Positions 41,185-52,740 of a stretch of DNA of 54,296 bases are shown here, one piece after another; position 1 is the first letter of the stretch, and the number at the start of each line of letters is the position of its first letter. Position numbers and translations under genes: made by a program. The DNA is taken from positions 68,648 to 122,943 of the forward strand of contig AWVY01000008.1 in assembly GCA_004143605.1 (NCBI GenBank), read 5' to 3'. Under the pieces are notes generated by a model that did no database searches, was not told the origin of the DNA, and worked only from the letters and a program-made list of their open reading frames with translations. This DNA is from Desulforamulus aquiferis. Lineage in GTDB: Bacteria; Bacillota; Desulfotomaculia; Desulfotomaculales; Desulfotomaculaceae.

Positions 41185-41230
41185 GCCCAATAGTTTAAGG
41201 CCTATGGTCGTATAAAGGAGGATGAAAGAA

Positions 41231-43068
41231 ATGTGTGGCATAACTGGTTGGATTGATCAGGATATTCAATTACCAAGGGACCGGCACATTCTTGAAGAAA
41301 TGACTGCCACTTTAACTAATCGTGGCCCTGATGCCGTCGGCCATTGGGTCTCTTCCAGGGCTGCCTTAGGCCACAGCGCCTAAGTGTAGTTGATCCTGAA
41401 GGTGGTGCCCAGCCTATGATTCGCACCGCCGGGGATCGTACCTTTGTTATTGTCTACAACGGTGAGTTATATAATACACCGGAACTAAGACGGGAATTAG
41501 AATACAAGGGCTATACCTTTCAAGGACATTCCGATACTGAGGTATTATTAACTGCTATATGGAGTGGGGAAGCAGCTGTGTTGAGCGTTTTAATGGAATA
41601 TTCGCCTTTGGGATTTGGAGCGAGGCGGAGCAAAGCTTATTTATGGCCAGGGACCGGATGGGGGTAAAACCGCTCTTTTATGCCAGACGGGGCGATGCTT
41701 TATCTTTGGCAGCGAATTAAAGGCCCTGCTGGCTCACCCCTTGATTAAACCGGAAATAGGTATGGACGGCCTTGCAGAAATATTTGGTCTTGGGCCGGCC
41801 CGTACTCCCGGACACGGAGTCTTTAAAAATATATCTGAACTCAGACCCGGATATTGCCTTTTATATAAAGATAATAACCTCACTATAAAAAAATATTGGA
41901 GCCTGATCAGTAAGCCCCATGAAGATGACCTGCACACTACGGTAAATAAGGTGAGAAATCTTTTAGGGGACTCAATTTCCCGCCAACTGGTGGCCGATGT
42001 TCCTGTCTGCACATTACTATCCGGTGGACTTGATTCCAGCGCATTATCTTCCTTTGCTGCCAGGGCCTATAAGCAGCAAGGGTTAGGTCAGTTACACACT
42101 TTTTCGGTGGACTATGTGGATAATGAACTGTATTTCAAAGCCAGTACTATCAACCAAACTCTGATGCACCCTGGGTAAAACGTATGTCGGATTATCTTAA
42201 TTCCCAGCATCATTATATCACCGTTGATACCCAAAGATTGGTGGATGCTTTAAAGACCTCCACCCTGGCCAAAGACCTTCCAGGTATGGCTGATGTTGAT
42301 TCATCCCTTTATCTATTTTGCCAGGAAATCAAAAAGGAGGCCACTGTGGCCTTATCCGGCGAGTGCGCGGATGAAGTCTTTGGGGGTTATCCCTGGTTCC
42401 ATAGGCCCGAGGATTTAAACGCCAATACCTTCCCTTGGTCTCAATCCACGGATGATCGTGCTAGTTTGCTAGCACCCCATCTGTCAGCAGAAGTGCAGCT
42501 AGAAGATTATGTAGCTAACCGATACCAGGAAACCCTTGACGAGGTGCCTCGCCTAGCTGGTGAGGACCCTGCCGAAGCGAGAAGGAGAGAAATGTTTTAC
42601 CTTAATATGATCTGGTTCATGCAAACCCTCCTTGATCGCAAGGATCGCATGAGTATGGCCACCGGACTTGAAGTAAGAGTACCTTCTGTGACCATCGCAT
42701 TGTTGAGTATGTCTGGAATGTACCTGGTCTATGAAAAACTTTAACGGTAGGGAGAAGGGTCTGCTGCGTCTTGCTTTAGCTGATGTTTTACCTGAAGATG
42801 TTCTAGAAAGACGTAAAAGCCCCTATCCTAAAACCCACAACCCCTCTTACCTGGCTGCAGTAAAAGCCATTGTAAGGGATATTGTCAATGAACCATCCTC
42901 CCTCTTTTGCAGTTAATTAACAGGGGTTTAGTTAATAAAATGCTAGAATCAGAAGGTGATATCTTTAGCCGCCCCTGGTTCGGCCAATTAATGACAGGCC
43001 CTCAGCTCTTTGCTTACCTTTATCAGCTTAATACTTGGCTTGAGCAATATAGGGTAACCATACGTTAG
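41231..43068 (+). CDS. asnB: Asparagine synthetase, glutamine-hydrolysing (frameshifted)
   Basis: Converts aspartate, glutamine and ATP to asparagine. The N-terminal nucleophile is Cys 2 (MCGITGWID), followed by the class II glutaminase blocks LTNRGPDAVG, VYNGELYN and GHSDTEVLLTA. The synthetase domain has the PP-loop LLSGGLDSSALSSFAARA and SGECADEVFGGYPWF. At least five frame breaks occur (about 41380, 41590, 41690, 42175, 42725 and 42912); the tail RGLVNKML and FAYLYQLNTWLEQYRV ends at 43068. About 612 residues. Start ATG after AGGAGG. Divergent from regulator 2 and behind a probable ANTAR leader. Could be an asparagine-synthetase-like amidotransferase with another acceptor. Confidence 0.9.
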
Positions 43069-43085
43069 GATGTTTAATAAATGAA

Positions 43086-43120
43086 GGTATGCTGTTCTAA
43101 ACGAACGGCATACCCCTTTA
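43086..43120 (+). terminator. Terminator after asnB
   Basis: GGTATGC-GTTC pairs with GAAC-GCATACC around a 5-base loop, between convergent genes; a modest T tail follows. Confidence 0.7.
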
Positions 43121-43131
43121 AAAGCATGTGC

Positions 43132-44397
43132 CTAATGAAATGTGTTCCAAAGTATTATGTAGCCGGTAGATATTAAAATGGATAATAACATTAAAGGGAA
43201 AGCAACCTTCATAAAGCCTATAAAGCTAATATCTACACCCCTTTTTTCTGCCATTCCGATAACCACAATATTCGCAGAGGCCCCTATAGCCGTACCATTA
43301 CCACCAAGACAGGAACCCAGGGATAATGACCACCAGAGTAAAGTCAAATCAGTCATGCCACCCAGGCGACCCATATCCTGGATCAAGGGAATCATGGCAG
43401 CAACAAATGGAATGTTGTCAACAAAGGCTGATGCAATGGCTGAAAACCAGAGTATTATTAAACCTGCTGCCAGCATATTGCCATCAGTTATATCCAGGCT
43501 CAATTTAGCCAGACTTTCAAAAGCATTTAATTTATCTAAAGCTCCCACCATTATAAACAAGCTGACAAAAAATATAATAACCTGCCATTCAACACATCTT
43601 AAAGAATCCAGAAGATTATTTTTTGAAATTATTTGTAAAATAACCGCCCCCAGCACTGCAATAAATGCTGGCTCCAATTTTATTTGTTGATGTAGAATAA
43701 AACCTAACATCGTTAGGCTCAAGACCAACATACATTTTACTAATAGGGCACTATCCTTAAGTTCATCGGCGGCATTTAATCCCATTATCCTTTCCCTTAG
43801 TATAGGAAATGTCAGCATATATTCTTTAAAGATTACCTTAAAAATAAGCAGAGTTATAATATAAATAACTACAACAACCGGTGCAAGATTAATGACAAAA
43901 TCCATAAATCCCATACCAGTAAACCCGCTGATCATTATATTAGGCGGATCACCAACTAAAGTGGCAGTACCCCAATATTGGAAGTGATGATAATTGCAAT
44001 GAGAAATGGGATAGATTAATCCTAAGTTGTCTAGTAATAGCAAAGGTGACCGGAATAATCAGCATAACTGTAGTCACATTGTCTAAAAATGCCGAAAAGA
44101 CTGCTGTTATTAAGCATATTGAAGTGAGTATTTTAATGGGCCTGGCCTTAGCCTTTGAGCTGCCTTAATGGCTAAAAATTCAAAAACTCCTGTTTTTCTA
44201 GTAATGCCTACAATTGTCATCATGCCAACCAATATGCCCACCGTGTCGAAGTCAATGGCATAAAAGGCTTCTTCTGGCCCTAAAACACCCAGTGCCAGCA
44301 TGGCCACTGCCCCAATTAAGGCTGCTAAGGTCCGGTGAATTATGCCAAAGACTATAAAAAGATAGGTACTGATAAAAATAAAAATAGCTATAGACAT
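43132..44397 (-). CDS. SLC13/ArsB-NhaD-type anion permease (frameshifted)
   Basis: About 420-residue membrane transporter of the ion-transporter superfamily. The duplicated signature occurs as GTATLVGDPPNIMISGFTG and GNGTAIGASANIVVIG, with about 11 hydrophobic segments. Related proteins export arsenite, or exchange Na+/H+ or dicarboxylates; substrate undetermined here. Breaks near 44120 and 44035-43985 hide a segment containing SAFLDNVTTVMLIIPVT. Start ATG 44397. It stands alone between asnB and the PLP-enzyme gene. Confidence 0.85.
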
Positions 44398-44485
44398 GAT
44401 TTATTTTTCCTTCCTAAGAATAAAACTAGAAAAGCTAATAATAAATCATATCTATGCTGGAAAAAGTTACATATGATAAAAAGAA

Positions 44486-44512
44486 AAGGGGTATCAGTGA
44501 GTGATACCCCTT
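44486..44512 (-). terminator. Terminator after the cystathionine gamma-synthase-family gene
   Basis: AAGGGGTATCA / TGATACCCCTT perfect arms with a 5-base loop and, on the minus strand, a TTTTCTTTTT tail. Confidence 0.85.
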
Positions 44513-44518
44513 CTCCCG

Positions 44519-45724
44519 TTAAGCCTTATAATTTTGATAAAGATGTTCAAAGGCCTGGTCTAAATCTGCAATGAGATCCTCCACATCCTCTATGCCTACG
44601 GAAATTCTAACTAACCCCTCAGGGATTCCCATTGCCTTTCGTTCTTCCACTGTACACTCAACGTGGCTGGTGGTTCTTGCAGGTCCATAGGTTGTTTCTA
44701 CAGCACCCAGGTTGGCAGCCCGGTGGGCATATTTTAGTTGGGGAAGCAGGATAGAGACAGCTTCCATCCCCCCTTTAAGGCAAAGCTGAGCATCCCGCCA
44801 AAGCCACGCATTTGTTTCTTAGCAATATCGTGATTCACATGGGTTTCCAGGCCAGGATAGTATACGGCTTCAACACCAGCTTTGTTCTGGAGGTGCTTGG
44901 CAATTTCCATTGCACTTTGCTGTTGATGCTCTACCCGAAGTTTTAAGGTTTTCATCCCCCTAAGCAGGAGATAGGCCGCCCAGGGATCAAGGGTTGCTCC
45001 ATTAATTTCCCTATAGTGATAAATTTTTTCTACTAACTCTTTATTGCCGCACACTACACCACCTAATGCATCAGCGTGGCCGCCTAAAAACTTTGTTGCA
45101 CTGTGAATTACCAGATCCGCACCTAGCATTAAGGGATTTTGGTTTATCGGGGTAGCAAAGGTGTTATCCACAACCACTAAGGCTCCAACCCCCTTACCCG
45201 CCTTTGCCATACGCTCAATATCGGTTATTTTAACAGTGGGATTAGTGGGTGTTTCTAAATATAAAATCTTACAGCCCTTCTTAATTTCTTCCTCGATAGC
45301 CTCATGGTCGCCTGTGGTACAAAGAGCCACCTGAATATTCATGGCCGGTAGAAACTCTGTAAAGATTTTGTTTGTTCCGCCATAGGTATCCTTAATGGAG
45401 ACAATTCTATCTCCAGGTCTTAGAAATGTATACAAAGTATTGCTGATTGCCGCCATGCCAGTTGAAAAACTGGTTGCCGCCTCCGCTCCCTCCAGCGCAC
45501 GAACCTTGTCCTCAAAGGCTTGTACCGTTGGGTTTGTATTTCTACCATAGATGTGGCCCGACTTTTTTCCGATGGCCACATCGTACCACTCATCCATATC
45601 CTCGTAAGAATAAGCCACACTTACCACCACGGGAACTTGTGTGGCCCTATGTACTTTGCTCCTCCTCACCTGCCCAAACTGCATTTGTACCAATACCAAT
45701 TGCTGAAATATTATTGTTTGACAT
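44519..45724 (-). CDS. Cystathionine gamma-synthase / methionine gamma-lyase family PLP enzyme (frameshifted)
   Basis: Fold-type I PLP enzyme of sulfur amino acid metabolism, about 400 residues. Motifs: IYGRNTNPTVQAFEDKVRAL, FSTGMAAI, LYLETPTNPTVKI, VVVDNTFATPINQNPL and the PLP Lys in HSATKFLGGHADALGG. Breaks near 45660 (N-terminus SNNNISAIGIGTNAVWAGEE) and 44770 (before SILLPQLKYAHRAANLGAVE). Start ATG 45724 with AAGAAGGAG. Sequence alone does not separate synthase from lyase; its place behind amino-acid catabolic genes slightly favours a lyase. Last gene of the minus-strand run. Confidence 0.88.
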
Positions 45725-45773
45725 CTGTTTTCTCCTTCTTTACTGAATCTACTTTCAAAATAATATTTGGTTC

Positions 45774-46976
45774 CTACTTACAGTCTAGTACCAGCTTTAT
45801 CTTTTCTAACGCCCAATCTATATCCTCCCTGGTGATGATTAGGGGTGGCGCAAACCTTATGGTTTGCTGGTGAGTTTCTTTACATAGAACTCCCAACTGC
45901 ATCAATCTTTCACAATAGGGACGGGCTGTTCCGTATTCCTCTTTTATCTCTACTCCGATCATTAAACCCTTACCCCGGATTTCCTTTACCAGGGGACTAT
46001 TTATATTGATCAATTTGTCCATAAAGTAGCTTCCCAGTTCCATCGCCCTCTGGGGCAAGTTTTCCTCTATTAGCACCTCAATGGAAGCAATACCAACCGC
46101 GGCAGCCAGGGGGTTGCCACCAAATGTTGAGCCATGATCCCCCGGGGTAAAAACATCCATTATTTCATTGTCCGCCAGGACAACCGAAACAGGGTAAACA
46201 CCTCCCCCAAGGGCCTTTCCTAAAATAAGAATATCAGGGGTGATCTTTTCATGTTGAAAAGCAAACATTTCCCCCGTTCGGCCCAGGCCGGTTTGAACCT
46301 CATCAAGTATTAGCAATAGGTTGTGTTTCCTGGTAATCTCCCTAATTTCTTGGAGATAGCCTCTGGTGGTACCACTACCCCACCCTCCCCCTGTATTGGT
46401 TCCACCAGAAAACCTATGGTGTTCGGTGTAATAGCTTCTTCAAGGGCTTTGGCATCTCCGAAGGGAATGGCTTTAAAACCTGGAGTATAGGGTCCAAAAC
46501 CAAGCCTATACTGGTCTTCCGTTGAAAAGCTGATAATGGTTACTGTCCTACCGGCAAAATTGTTATTACACACAATTATTTCGCCTAGATTTTCCTGAAT
46601 CCCTTTTTTAAGGTAACCCCACTTCCTTGCTGCCTTAATGGCAGTTTCAACGGCCTCGGAACCTGTATTCATTGGCAAGGCCTTTTCAAAGCCCGATAAT
46701 TGACAGATGGACTCAAGGAACTGTCCCATTTTATCATTATAAAATGCCCGTGAAGTTAGGGTTAGTTGTTGAGCCTGTTCAATTAGGCGGGCTATAATCC
46801 TAGGGTGCAAGTGCCCTGGTTTAGGCTGAGTAGGCCGAAAGCATATCTAGGTATTTTTTACCTTCTACATCGTAAACCCAGGCCCCATTTCCACTATTTA
46901 TGACAATTGGCAATGGGTAATAGTTATGTGCACTCCGTTTTTCAGTTTGCTGAATTATATTTTGGGTATCACTCAT
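45774..46976 (-). CDS. rocD: Ornithine aminotransferase, RocD-type (frameshifted)
   Basis: Class III PLP aminotransferase converting ornithine and 2-oxoglutarate to glutamate semialdehyde and glutamate. Motifs: NTGSEAVETAIKAARKWGY, FAGRTVTIISFSTE, EPIQGEGGVVVP, LLILDEVQTGLGRTG, ILGKALGGGVYPVS (PLP Lys) and HGSTFGGNPLAAA. Breaks near 46835-46815 (two missing bases around LNQGHLHP) and 46340. Start ATG 46976. About 400 residues. The RTVTIISFSTED stretch resembles RocD more than acetylornithine aminotransferases. It would feed glutamate into the nearby GS/GOGAT genes. Confidence 0.85.
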
Positions 46977-46994
46977 TTTTTTCTCCTAAGTATT

Positions 46995-48091
46995 CTACAA
47001 AGAATAAACCCTTTTAGCATTTTTAAAGAATATATTCTCTGCGGTTTGATAGCCATATTCTAAATCAAACAATTTGTCATTTACCAATTCCGTAAACAAC
47101 AAGGCCAATTCATATTTTGCCACCTTGGCAGCCAGCCAATGTATTTCAGGTGCAACAAATCCATCGGAGCCAAACATAATCTTGGTCAGGGGAGCCATAT
47201 CCAACATATCCCTTAACCCTTTCCGCAGACCTAATGGCACAAAGGGAACCATCTCAGATATATCTAAATACACATTGGGATACATGGCCGCCAGATAGCC
47301 TGCTTCAAAACTATAGGGATAACCTCCATGGACTAAAATGACATTAACCCTATTATACCTTTGATCTTCAAATAATTCCTTAAGCAATAGCGGATTATTA
47401 TGCAGCAGGTTTAGATTAGACTCTCCAAAGGAAGCATGGATCTGGATGGGGAGTTTGTTCTCAGCACACTTTTCTATTGCCCTGAGCAAAAAATATTCCC
47501 TAAACTGTTTTTCATCCTCCAGCCAGTTTTCCTTTATCTCAGCCTTGTTCTATCTTTGATGGCCAGTCCGGTCCTGTAACCTATAATACTCTTCATGGCC
47601 ACAATGTTTAGTCCATTAATGGCTTCATCAAGTGCCTGGTAAAATTTTTCTTCCCCGGAGTTAAAATCATATTTGTTCTTCCAAATATCATCCAGCACAC
47701 TCTCAATGCGGTAGATATACTTTACTTGCCCTGGAACCAGGTCCTCAAATTGGTCTAAACTAACATGTGCAGGCTTATAACCAAGATCAATCAGCAGGGT
47801 ATTAATAGCCCCATCCTTAAATAATCTCTCCACATAACCTGAATAATCAGAGAGCATGGCTTCTTTTCTTTTATCTAAAACCCTTTGTTGGCATCCAGAT
47901 ACACCCAGGAAGTCCTTTAGCTCTGCAATCATTTTACGATAAATTAAGCTGTTTTCCAATTGTTCCTGGGGCATGTCCTGCAAGGAGAGGCTTAGTATTT
48001 TAGCCAAGTCCCGTTCCTGATAGGTTAGGTTAAACAAATGGCAGTGGTTATCAATTACAGGTATTTGAGAAAAATCAAAAAGACTCTGCAT
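46995..48091 (-). CDS. FluG-like amidohydrolase (frameshifted)
   Basis: TIM-barrel metal-dependent hydrolase (amidohydrolase-2 type), about 366 residues. Metal ligands: HCH in PVIDNHCHLFNLTY, His in PIQIHASFGE, His in NVILVHGGYPY and Asp in IMFGSDGFVAPEIHW. A break near 47530 separates the halves. Its 5' end overlaps the glutamine-synthetase-like gene by 17 bases. In fungal FluG and some bacterial proteins the same two domains are fused, which strongly suggests a joint function on a gamma-glutamyl or amide compound. Exact substrate unknown. Confidence 0.85.
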
Positions 48092-49419
48092 ATTTTTCCA
48101 GCTCCCAAGGTGTTATTTGCTTATTATATTCCATCCAGGTAAACCTTTTCAGCTTTATATATTCATCGTACATAACATCCCCAAGCACCTCCCGGAAGAA
48201 CTGATCCTCTTGCAATGCAATTACAGCCTCTCCTAGATTAGTAGGAAAACGGAAAATGCCTAAATCTTGCCGTTCTTGGTCACTGAGGTTGGCCGGGTCA
48301 AAATCAATGGCCTTACCAGGATCTATCTCCTTCTCAATACCATCCATACCGGCGGCAAGTATAGCTGTTAAGGCTAAATAGGGATTGCAGGTTCCATCTA
48401 CCGGCTTAAATTCTATATTGAAGGATTTTTCCTCTTTTCCCCTTGATCCAGGTATTACTCGCAAAGCCGCTTCCCTGTTGGCAAAACCGTAGCAGCCATA
48501 GGCCGAAGCCCAGTTGTGGGGCACAAGTCTCTTATAGGAGGTTACGGTGGGGGCTGTAAATGCACATAGGGCAGGCAAATGTTTTATAATACCCCCAATA
48601 AAATACCGGGCTGTTAAACTTAATTGATTTTCATCCTTTGGATCATAGAAAACATTTTTCCCTTCACTCCAGAAGCTGAAATGTATATGTGCCCCACTGC
48701 CGGCCTTATCTGAGAAAATCTTAGGCATGAAGGAACCAACCAGGCCATAATTCTGTGAAACGCCCCTGACAGTCTCCCTAAAATCACTTGATTGTCGCAG
48801 GCCCTTAGGGCATCACTGTATTTTACAGCAATTTCATGTTGACCCGGTCCGTATTCTGCCAGGTATTTTTCTACAGTTAGTTGTTGTGCTTGCAGGGCTT
48901 TAATGATGTCGGAAATAACCTGGTGTCCTTGATTCATGCCTGAAGTTGTAAAGCACAGGCTATTATCAAAGGGAACAAGCCGTCCTTGCTCATCCCGCTT
49001 AAGTAAGTAAAATTCATTTTCAAAGGCTACATTTACTTGATAATCTATTTTACTAAGTAGCTTTTTCAACATTGTCCTGGGGCAGAGGCCCGTATCCTGA
49101 TGGGTATCTTTACTTAAAAAATCACAGATGACACTGGCGGTATTAGGTACATAGGGCAAGATTCGAAAAGTATTCAAGTCAGGTACCGCACTTACTTCAC
49201 CGGCGCAGCCAAAGTTTGTCTCCGGTCCAATGGTATCCAGAACACCAAAAAAGGCATGGCCAAGGCATAGGAATGTCCGGTTTTAAATACTCCTTCTATT
49301 TGGTCACCCACCGCAGCTTGTCCCCGGATTACCCCATCGTTATCTATATAAAGAAGCCTCGTAAAAGCAATATCTTTATTTTCTATTTCCCGTAAGGTGG
49401 TTTCAATTGATTTCATCAT
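48075..49419 (-). CDS. Glutamine-synthetase-like (GlnA4/FluG C-terminal type) ligase (frameshifted)
   Basis: A GS-fold protein of about 448 residues distinct from the glnA copies. It has FENEFYLLKRDEQGRLVPF, AEYGPGQHEIAVKYSDALRA, FSDKAGSGAHIHFSFW, TVTSYKRLVPHNW and NREAALRVIPGSRG. It lacks the typical DGSSI latch. Breaks near 49190-49280 and 48760. It resembles gamma-glutamyl-amine ligases and FluG C-termini more than true glutamine synthetases. Start ATG 49419 (a second ATG follows), 15 bases after the M20 gene. With the overlapping amidohydrolase it forms a two-gene module, probably for amide or amine catabolism. Confidence 0.85.
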
Positions 49420-49434
49420 TTACAACTCCTCTGG

Positions 49435-50619
49435 TTATACATCAGGATGTTTTAAATACTGTAAAATAAGATGACTCAGTATATATGTAGCATCTATTAA
49501 TATTTGCTCATTAAAATCAAAATTTGGCGTATGGAGATTATGAACATAGTTATTCGCCTCATAAGAACCGATTCTAAGATACGTTGTAGGTACAACCTTG
49601 GAAAAATTAACAAGATCCTCTGAACCCATGGATGAATTACCGATAAGCTTTACTCTATCCCTACCTATTAAATTGCCAAGAATTTCTTCAGTAAATTTTG
49701 TTAGTTCTTGATCACAGATTAATGCTGAGTCCTTGGCAATGATCTGTAATGAGTATTGAATGTCAAAACTATGCTTAATGCCTTCCACTAGCTCCTTTAG
49801 CCTTTGCAGTGCAATTTCCCTGGAATGCTCCTCTGTACTGCGAATGGTTCCCTTTAAAGTAACCGTGTCCGGGATAATATTGAACCTGTTTCCCCCATTT
49901 ATCTCCGTAATACTTACAACCAGCGGGTTTGCCGGGTCATTGCTTCGAGAGACTATGGTTTGGACCGCCAGTATTAAATGTCCCGCTGCAACTATCGGAT
50001 CAGAGCACCTGCTGGGATAACCTGCATGGCCCCCCACCCCTTGCAGTACAATAATAAATTCATCATTACCCGCCGTCATTGTGCCATAGCGTAGCCCAAT
50101 AATCCCCTCGGGCAAACTGGGGAAGATGTGACAACCAAACAATGCATCTACCCGGGGGCTTTCCAAAACGCCCTCTTCCACCATGGCCTTGGCTCCACCG
50201 GGGGATTCCTCCCCAGGTTGGAAAATTAGCTTTACCGTTCCATTGAAATCTTTAATTTGAGCAAGGGCCGCTGCTACACCCAAGCCTATGGCCGTATGAC
50301 CATCATGCCCACATGCATGCATTACACCTTCTATTTCCGAGGCAAAGGGTAATTCTGTTTGTTCCTCTATGGGCAAGGCATCCATATCTACCCTGAGGGC
50401 TACCACCGGCCCAGGACCAGTGCCATGTAATGTACCCAATACACCTGTTTTAGCAATACCGGTCTTCACGTCATACCCAAATTTTTGCAACTGTTCAGAT
50501 ACCATAGCTGCAGTATTATAACACTCTAAACCCAGTTCAGGCTGCCGATGAATTTTACGACGCCAGCCAATGATTTGGTTGCTGAGCTTAGCGACACTTT
50601 TTTCTAGTTCCATTGCCAT
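49435..50619 (-). CDS. M20-family amidohydrolase (N-acyl amino acid / hippurate type)
   Basis: Intact 394-residue zinc aminoacylase-like enzyme. Metal sites: MHACGHDGHTAIGLG, FQPGEESPGGAKAMVEEG (catalytic Glu) and GCHIFPSLPEG, with a late His in NNYVHNLHTPNFDF. A dimerisation insert includes GVGGHAGYPSRCSDPI. Members cleave N-acyl groups from amino acids (amhX/hipO/IAA-amino acid hydrolase group). Start ATG 50619 after a GGGAAG site. First gene before the GS-like/FluG-like pair, fitting a route that frees amino acids from conjugates. Confidence 0.92.
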   Translation of the reverse strand: MAMELEKSVAKLSNQIIGWRRKIHRQPELGLECYNTAAMVSEQLQKFGYDVKTGIAKTGVLGTLHGTGPGPVVALRVDMDALPIEEQTELPFASEIEGVMHACGHDGHTAIGLGVAAALAQIKDFNGTVKLIFQPGEESPGGAKAMVEEGVLESPRVDALFGCHIFPSLPEGIIGLRYGTMTAGNDEFIIVLQGVGGHAGYPSRCSDPIVAAGHLILAVQTIVSRSNDPANPLVVSITEINGGNRFNIIPDTVTLKGTIRSTEEHSREIALQRLKELVEGIKHSFDIQYSLQIIAKDSALICDQELTKFTEEILGNLIGRDRVKLIGNSSMGSEDLVNFSKVVPTTYLRIGSYEANNYVHNLHTPNFDFNEQILIDATYILSHLILQYLKHPDV

Positions 50620-50655
50620 TATTTACTTCCCTTCCCCAAGAGGTTCCTATGCTGT

Positions 50656-50692
50656 GCAACCATAGAAGGAGATTATCCCCTTCTATGGTTGC
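50656..50692. repeat. Inverted repeat in the 3' end of the creatininase gene
   Basis: 14-bp perfect arms GCAACCATAGAAGG / CCTTCTATGGTTGC with a 9-base loop. It overlaps the reconstructed creatininase C-terminus and is not followed by a T run, so a weak terminator, processing or attenuation hairpin is possible. Confidence 0.5.
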
Positions 50693-51445
50693 TCATGCTA
50701 AAAGTTTTACTAAGTTTCCAATCAGCCTGATCCATTTCTTTAATAAAGCTTACTAAAACATCTATCACAGCCTGCTCCATTAATTTACCCTTATCTGCAG
50801 TGGCAACACTGGGGTCCCTGTGGCACCTGTGTTGGTTAGCTCATTGAAGCACCATTTAACTTCAACGTGCTCCGGCAAGGTGGGAACTACCCCCCTGGCA
50901 TATTCCATTTCAATCAAATCAGGGAATAAGGCCAGTCCCATTGAGGTCTCCCCCTCCCCGGCGTGACCCAGGCCATTCCACACCTTGAAGGTATCAGGGG
51001 GCACCAGCTTTCCTGCAGCTACCCACCAGTCATTTAAGCTGGCAATTACAACCTCCGGGTGCATGACCTTCACAGTTCTGGCCGCAATTTCAATGGGAGC
51101 TATATTACCGTCATGACCATTAAGGATTATTATTTTGCTGATTCCATTGCGAATAACTTCTAGTAGAATTTCTTTAATTACAGTGGTTATGGTTTCTGCA
51201 CTTAGGCTCACAACAAAGGGAAAGTTGTTATAGTGTGAGCTAAAGCCGTAATTTACCGGGGGAAGCACCATCAGTCCCTCAACCCGTTCGGCAACCTTCT
51301 CAGCCAGTATATTTGATATTAATGCATCTGTTCCAAAGGGCATATGGCTGCCGTGATTTTCAAAGGAACCAATGCCTATGATTACCTTGTCAATCTTTTC
51401 CTTACTGTATTGATTCCCAGTCAACTTGGTACCGACATAACCCAT
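50673..51445 (-). CDS. Creatininase-family amidohydrolase (C-terminal frameshift)
   Basis: Metal-dependent amidase fold, about 257 residues. Ligands: Glu and His in GSFENHGSHMPFGTDALIS, with Asp; His in ILNGHDGN; Glu in GHAGEGETSMGLALFP. The family includes creatinine amidohydrolases and formamide or lactam hydrolases acting on cyclic amides. The frame stops at 50780, but one base earlier reads TGATGDPSVATADKGKLMEQ and on to a stop at 50673. Start ATG 51445, 17 bases after the binding-protein gene. A possible intracellular hydrolase for the imported substrate. Confidence 0.88.
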
Positions 51446-51462
51446 GGTTACCCTCCTACTAC

Positions 51463-52652
51463 TTAGTTAGGAAGAACTTCCTTAACGAATTCAAACTCAC
51501 CATTATTTACCTTCATGATGGTAACACTCTTTAAGGGAACCCTTTGACCGTCCTGATAGGAGATGGTCCCGGTTACACCTTTAAATCCTTCGGTTTTTTG
51601 CAGGGCATCTCTGATTGCAGTAGAATCATCACTGCTGCCCGCTTCACAGCATCGGCAATTAGATACATGGTGTCGTAGGCCAAGGCGGCAAAGGCATTCT
51701 CCGGTTCTTTGTTGAATTTCTTTTTATAAGCCTCAACAAAGGTGGTAACCCCTGCATCAGTATTACCCAGGGATACGTGGGTGGTAAAGTAAGTATCATT
51801 GGTCTGTGGAACTCCGCCTAATGATACCAAATCCGGGGTATCATAGCCGTCACCGCCAACAACAGGGGTGTCAACGCCCAAGTCACGTAGTTGTTTTACA
51901 ACAAGACCGCACTTATCTGGCTGAGCAGAGACAAATAGTACTTTGGGCTTCTCCGGCAGATTCTTTAATTTTGTGATTTGAGCTGAAAAGTCCATGTCTG
52001 AAGCACCGTTGTATTTATCTTCTAATAGGATTTTTCCACCCTTTGCGGTGTAACGTTCCTTAAAGAATTTTGCAAGTCCTAAAGTGTAATCTGTGCTTGT
52101 GTCAGTTAATACCCATACTGTATCTGCCTGTAAATCATTCAGGGCAAAATCTGCAGCGGCAAAGGCCTGGATGTTATCTCCAAAGGGAGATAGGAACATA
52201 TAATCCCCTACTTGATCAGGTATTTCAGGGGCAGTGGCACCTGAGGTAATGAAGGGAATCCCTGCCTTTTGAGCAATGGGTCCGGAGGCCAGTACAAAGG
52301 TACTGTCGCTAAGTCCAGCCAACACCTTAACCTTCTTTACATCTACCAACTCCTGAACCGCACTGGTTGTGGTAGCCGGCTCGCTCTTGCCATCCACCGA
52401 AATGACTTCAATCTGCATGCCATTTATGCCACCTGCAGCATTGATTTCTTCAGCAGCTAACTGGAAGGCATTAAGTGAAGGCTGATCCAGCGAGGCCTGT
52501 CCACCTGTTAAATTGTATATGGCACCTATCTTGATAGTATTAGAGTCGCCATCCCCTGCTTTTTTCTCTCCACCGTTATCCTGGCTGGAGCAACCGGCCA
52601 TCATCAGGCCTAAAATCATAAGAATTGATAACAAAAACTTAAACTTTTTCAT
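51463..52652 (-). CDS. Branched-chain-type ABC transporter substrate-binding lipoprotein (one frameshift)
   Basis: Extracellular type I periplasmic-binding-fold protein of about 396 residues. Signal peptide with lipobox MMAGCSS. Features: IKIGAIYNLTGGQASLDQPS, AAEEINAAGGINGMQIEVI, GLSDSTFVLASGPIAQKAGI and FITSGATAPEIPDQ. The frame breaks near 51630 and resumes with SDDSTAIRDALQKTEGFKGV. LivJ-like proteins bind amino acids, but also amides and urea; the hydrolase neighbours suggest an amide-bearing ligand (inference). Start ATG 52652 with a GGAGG-type site. Partner permeases lie upstream. Confidence 0.9.
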
Positions 52653-52740
52653 ATTTTCCTCCCTAAATTAATTATTTTTTATTTTTAATAATAGAAATTA
52701 ACCGGTTTATTTCCCTCCCTTCGATTTCACATTCAAGATG

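Noticed and set aside
50656..50692. Inverted repeat as an M20/creatininase intergenic terminator
   Set aside because: No T tail on either strand and it overlaps the reconstructed creatininase C-terminus; listed only as a repeat.
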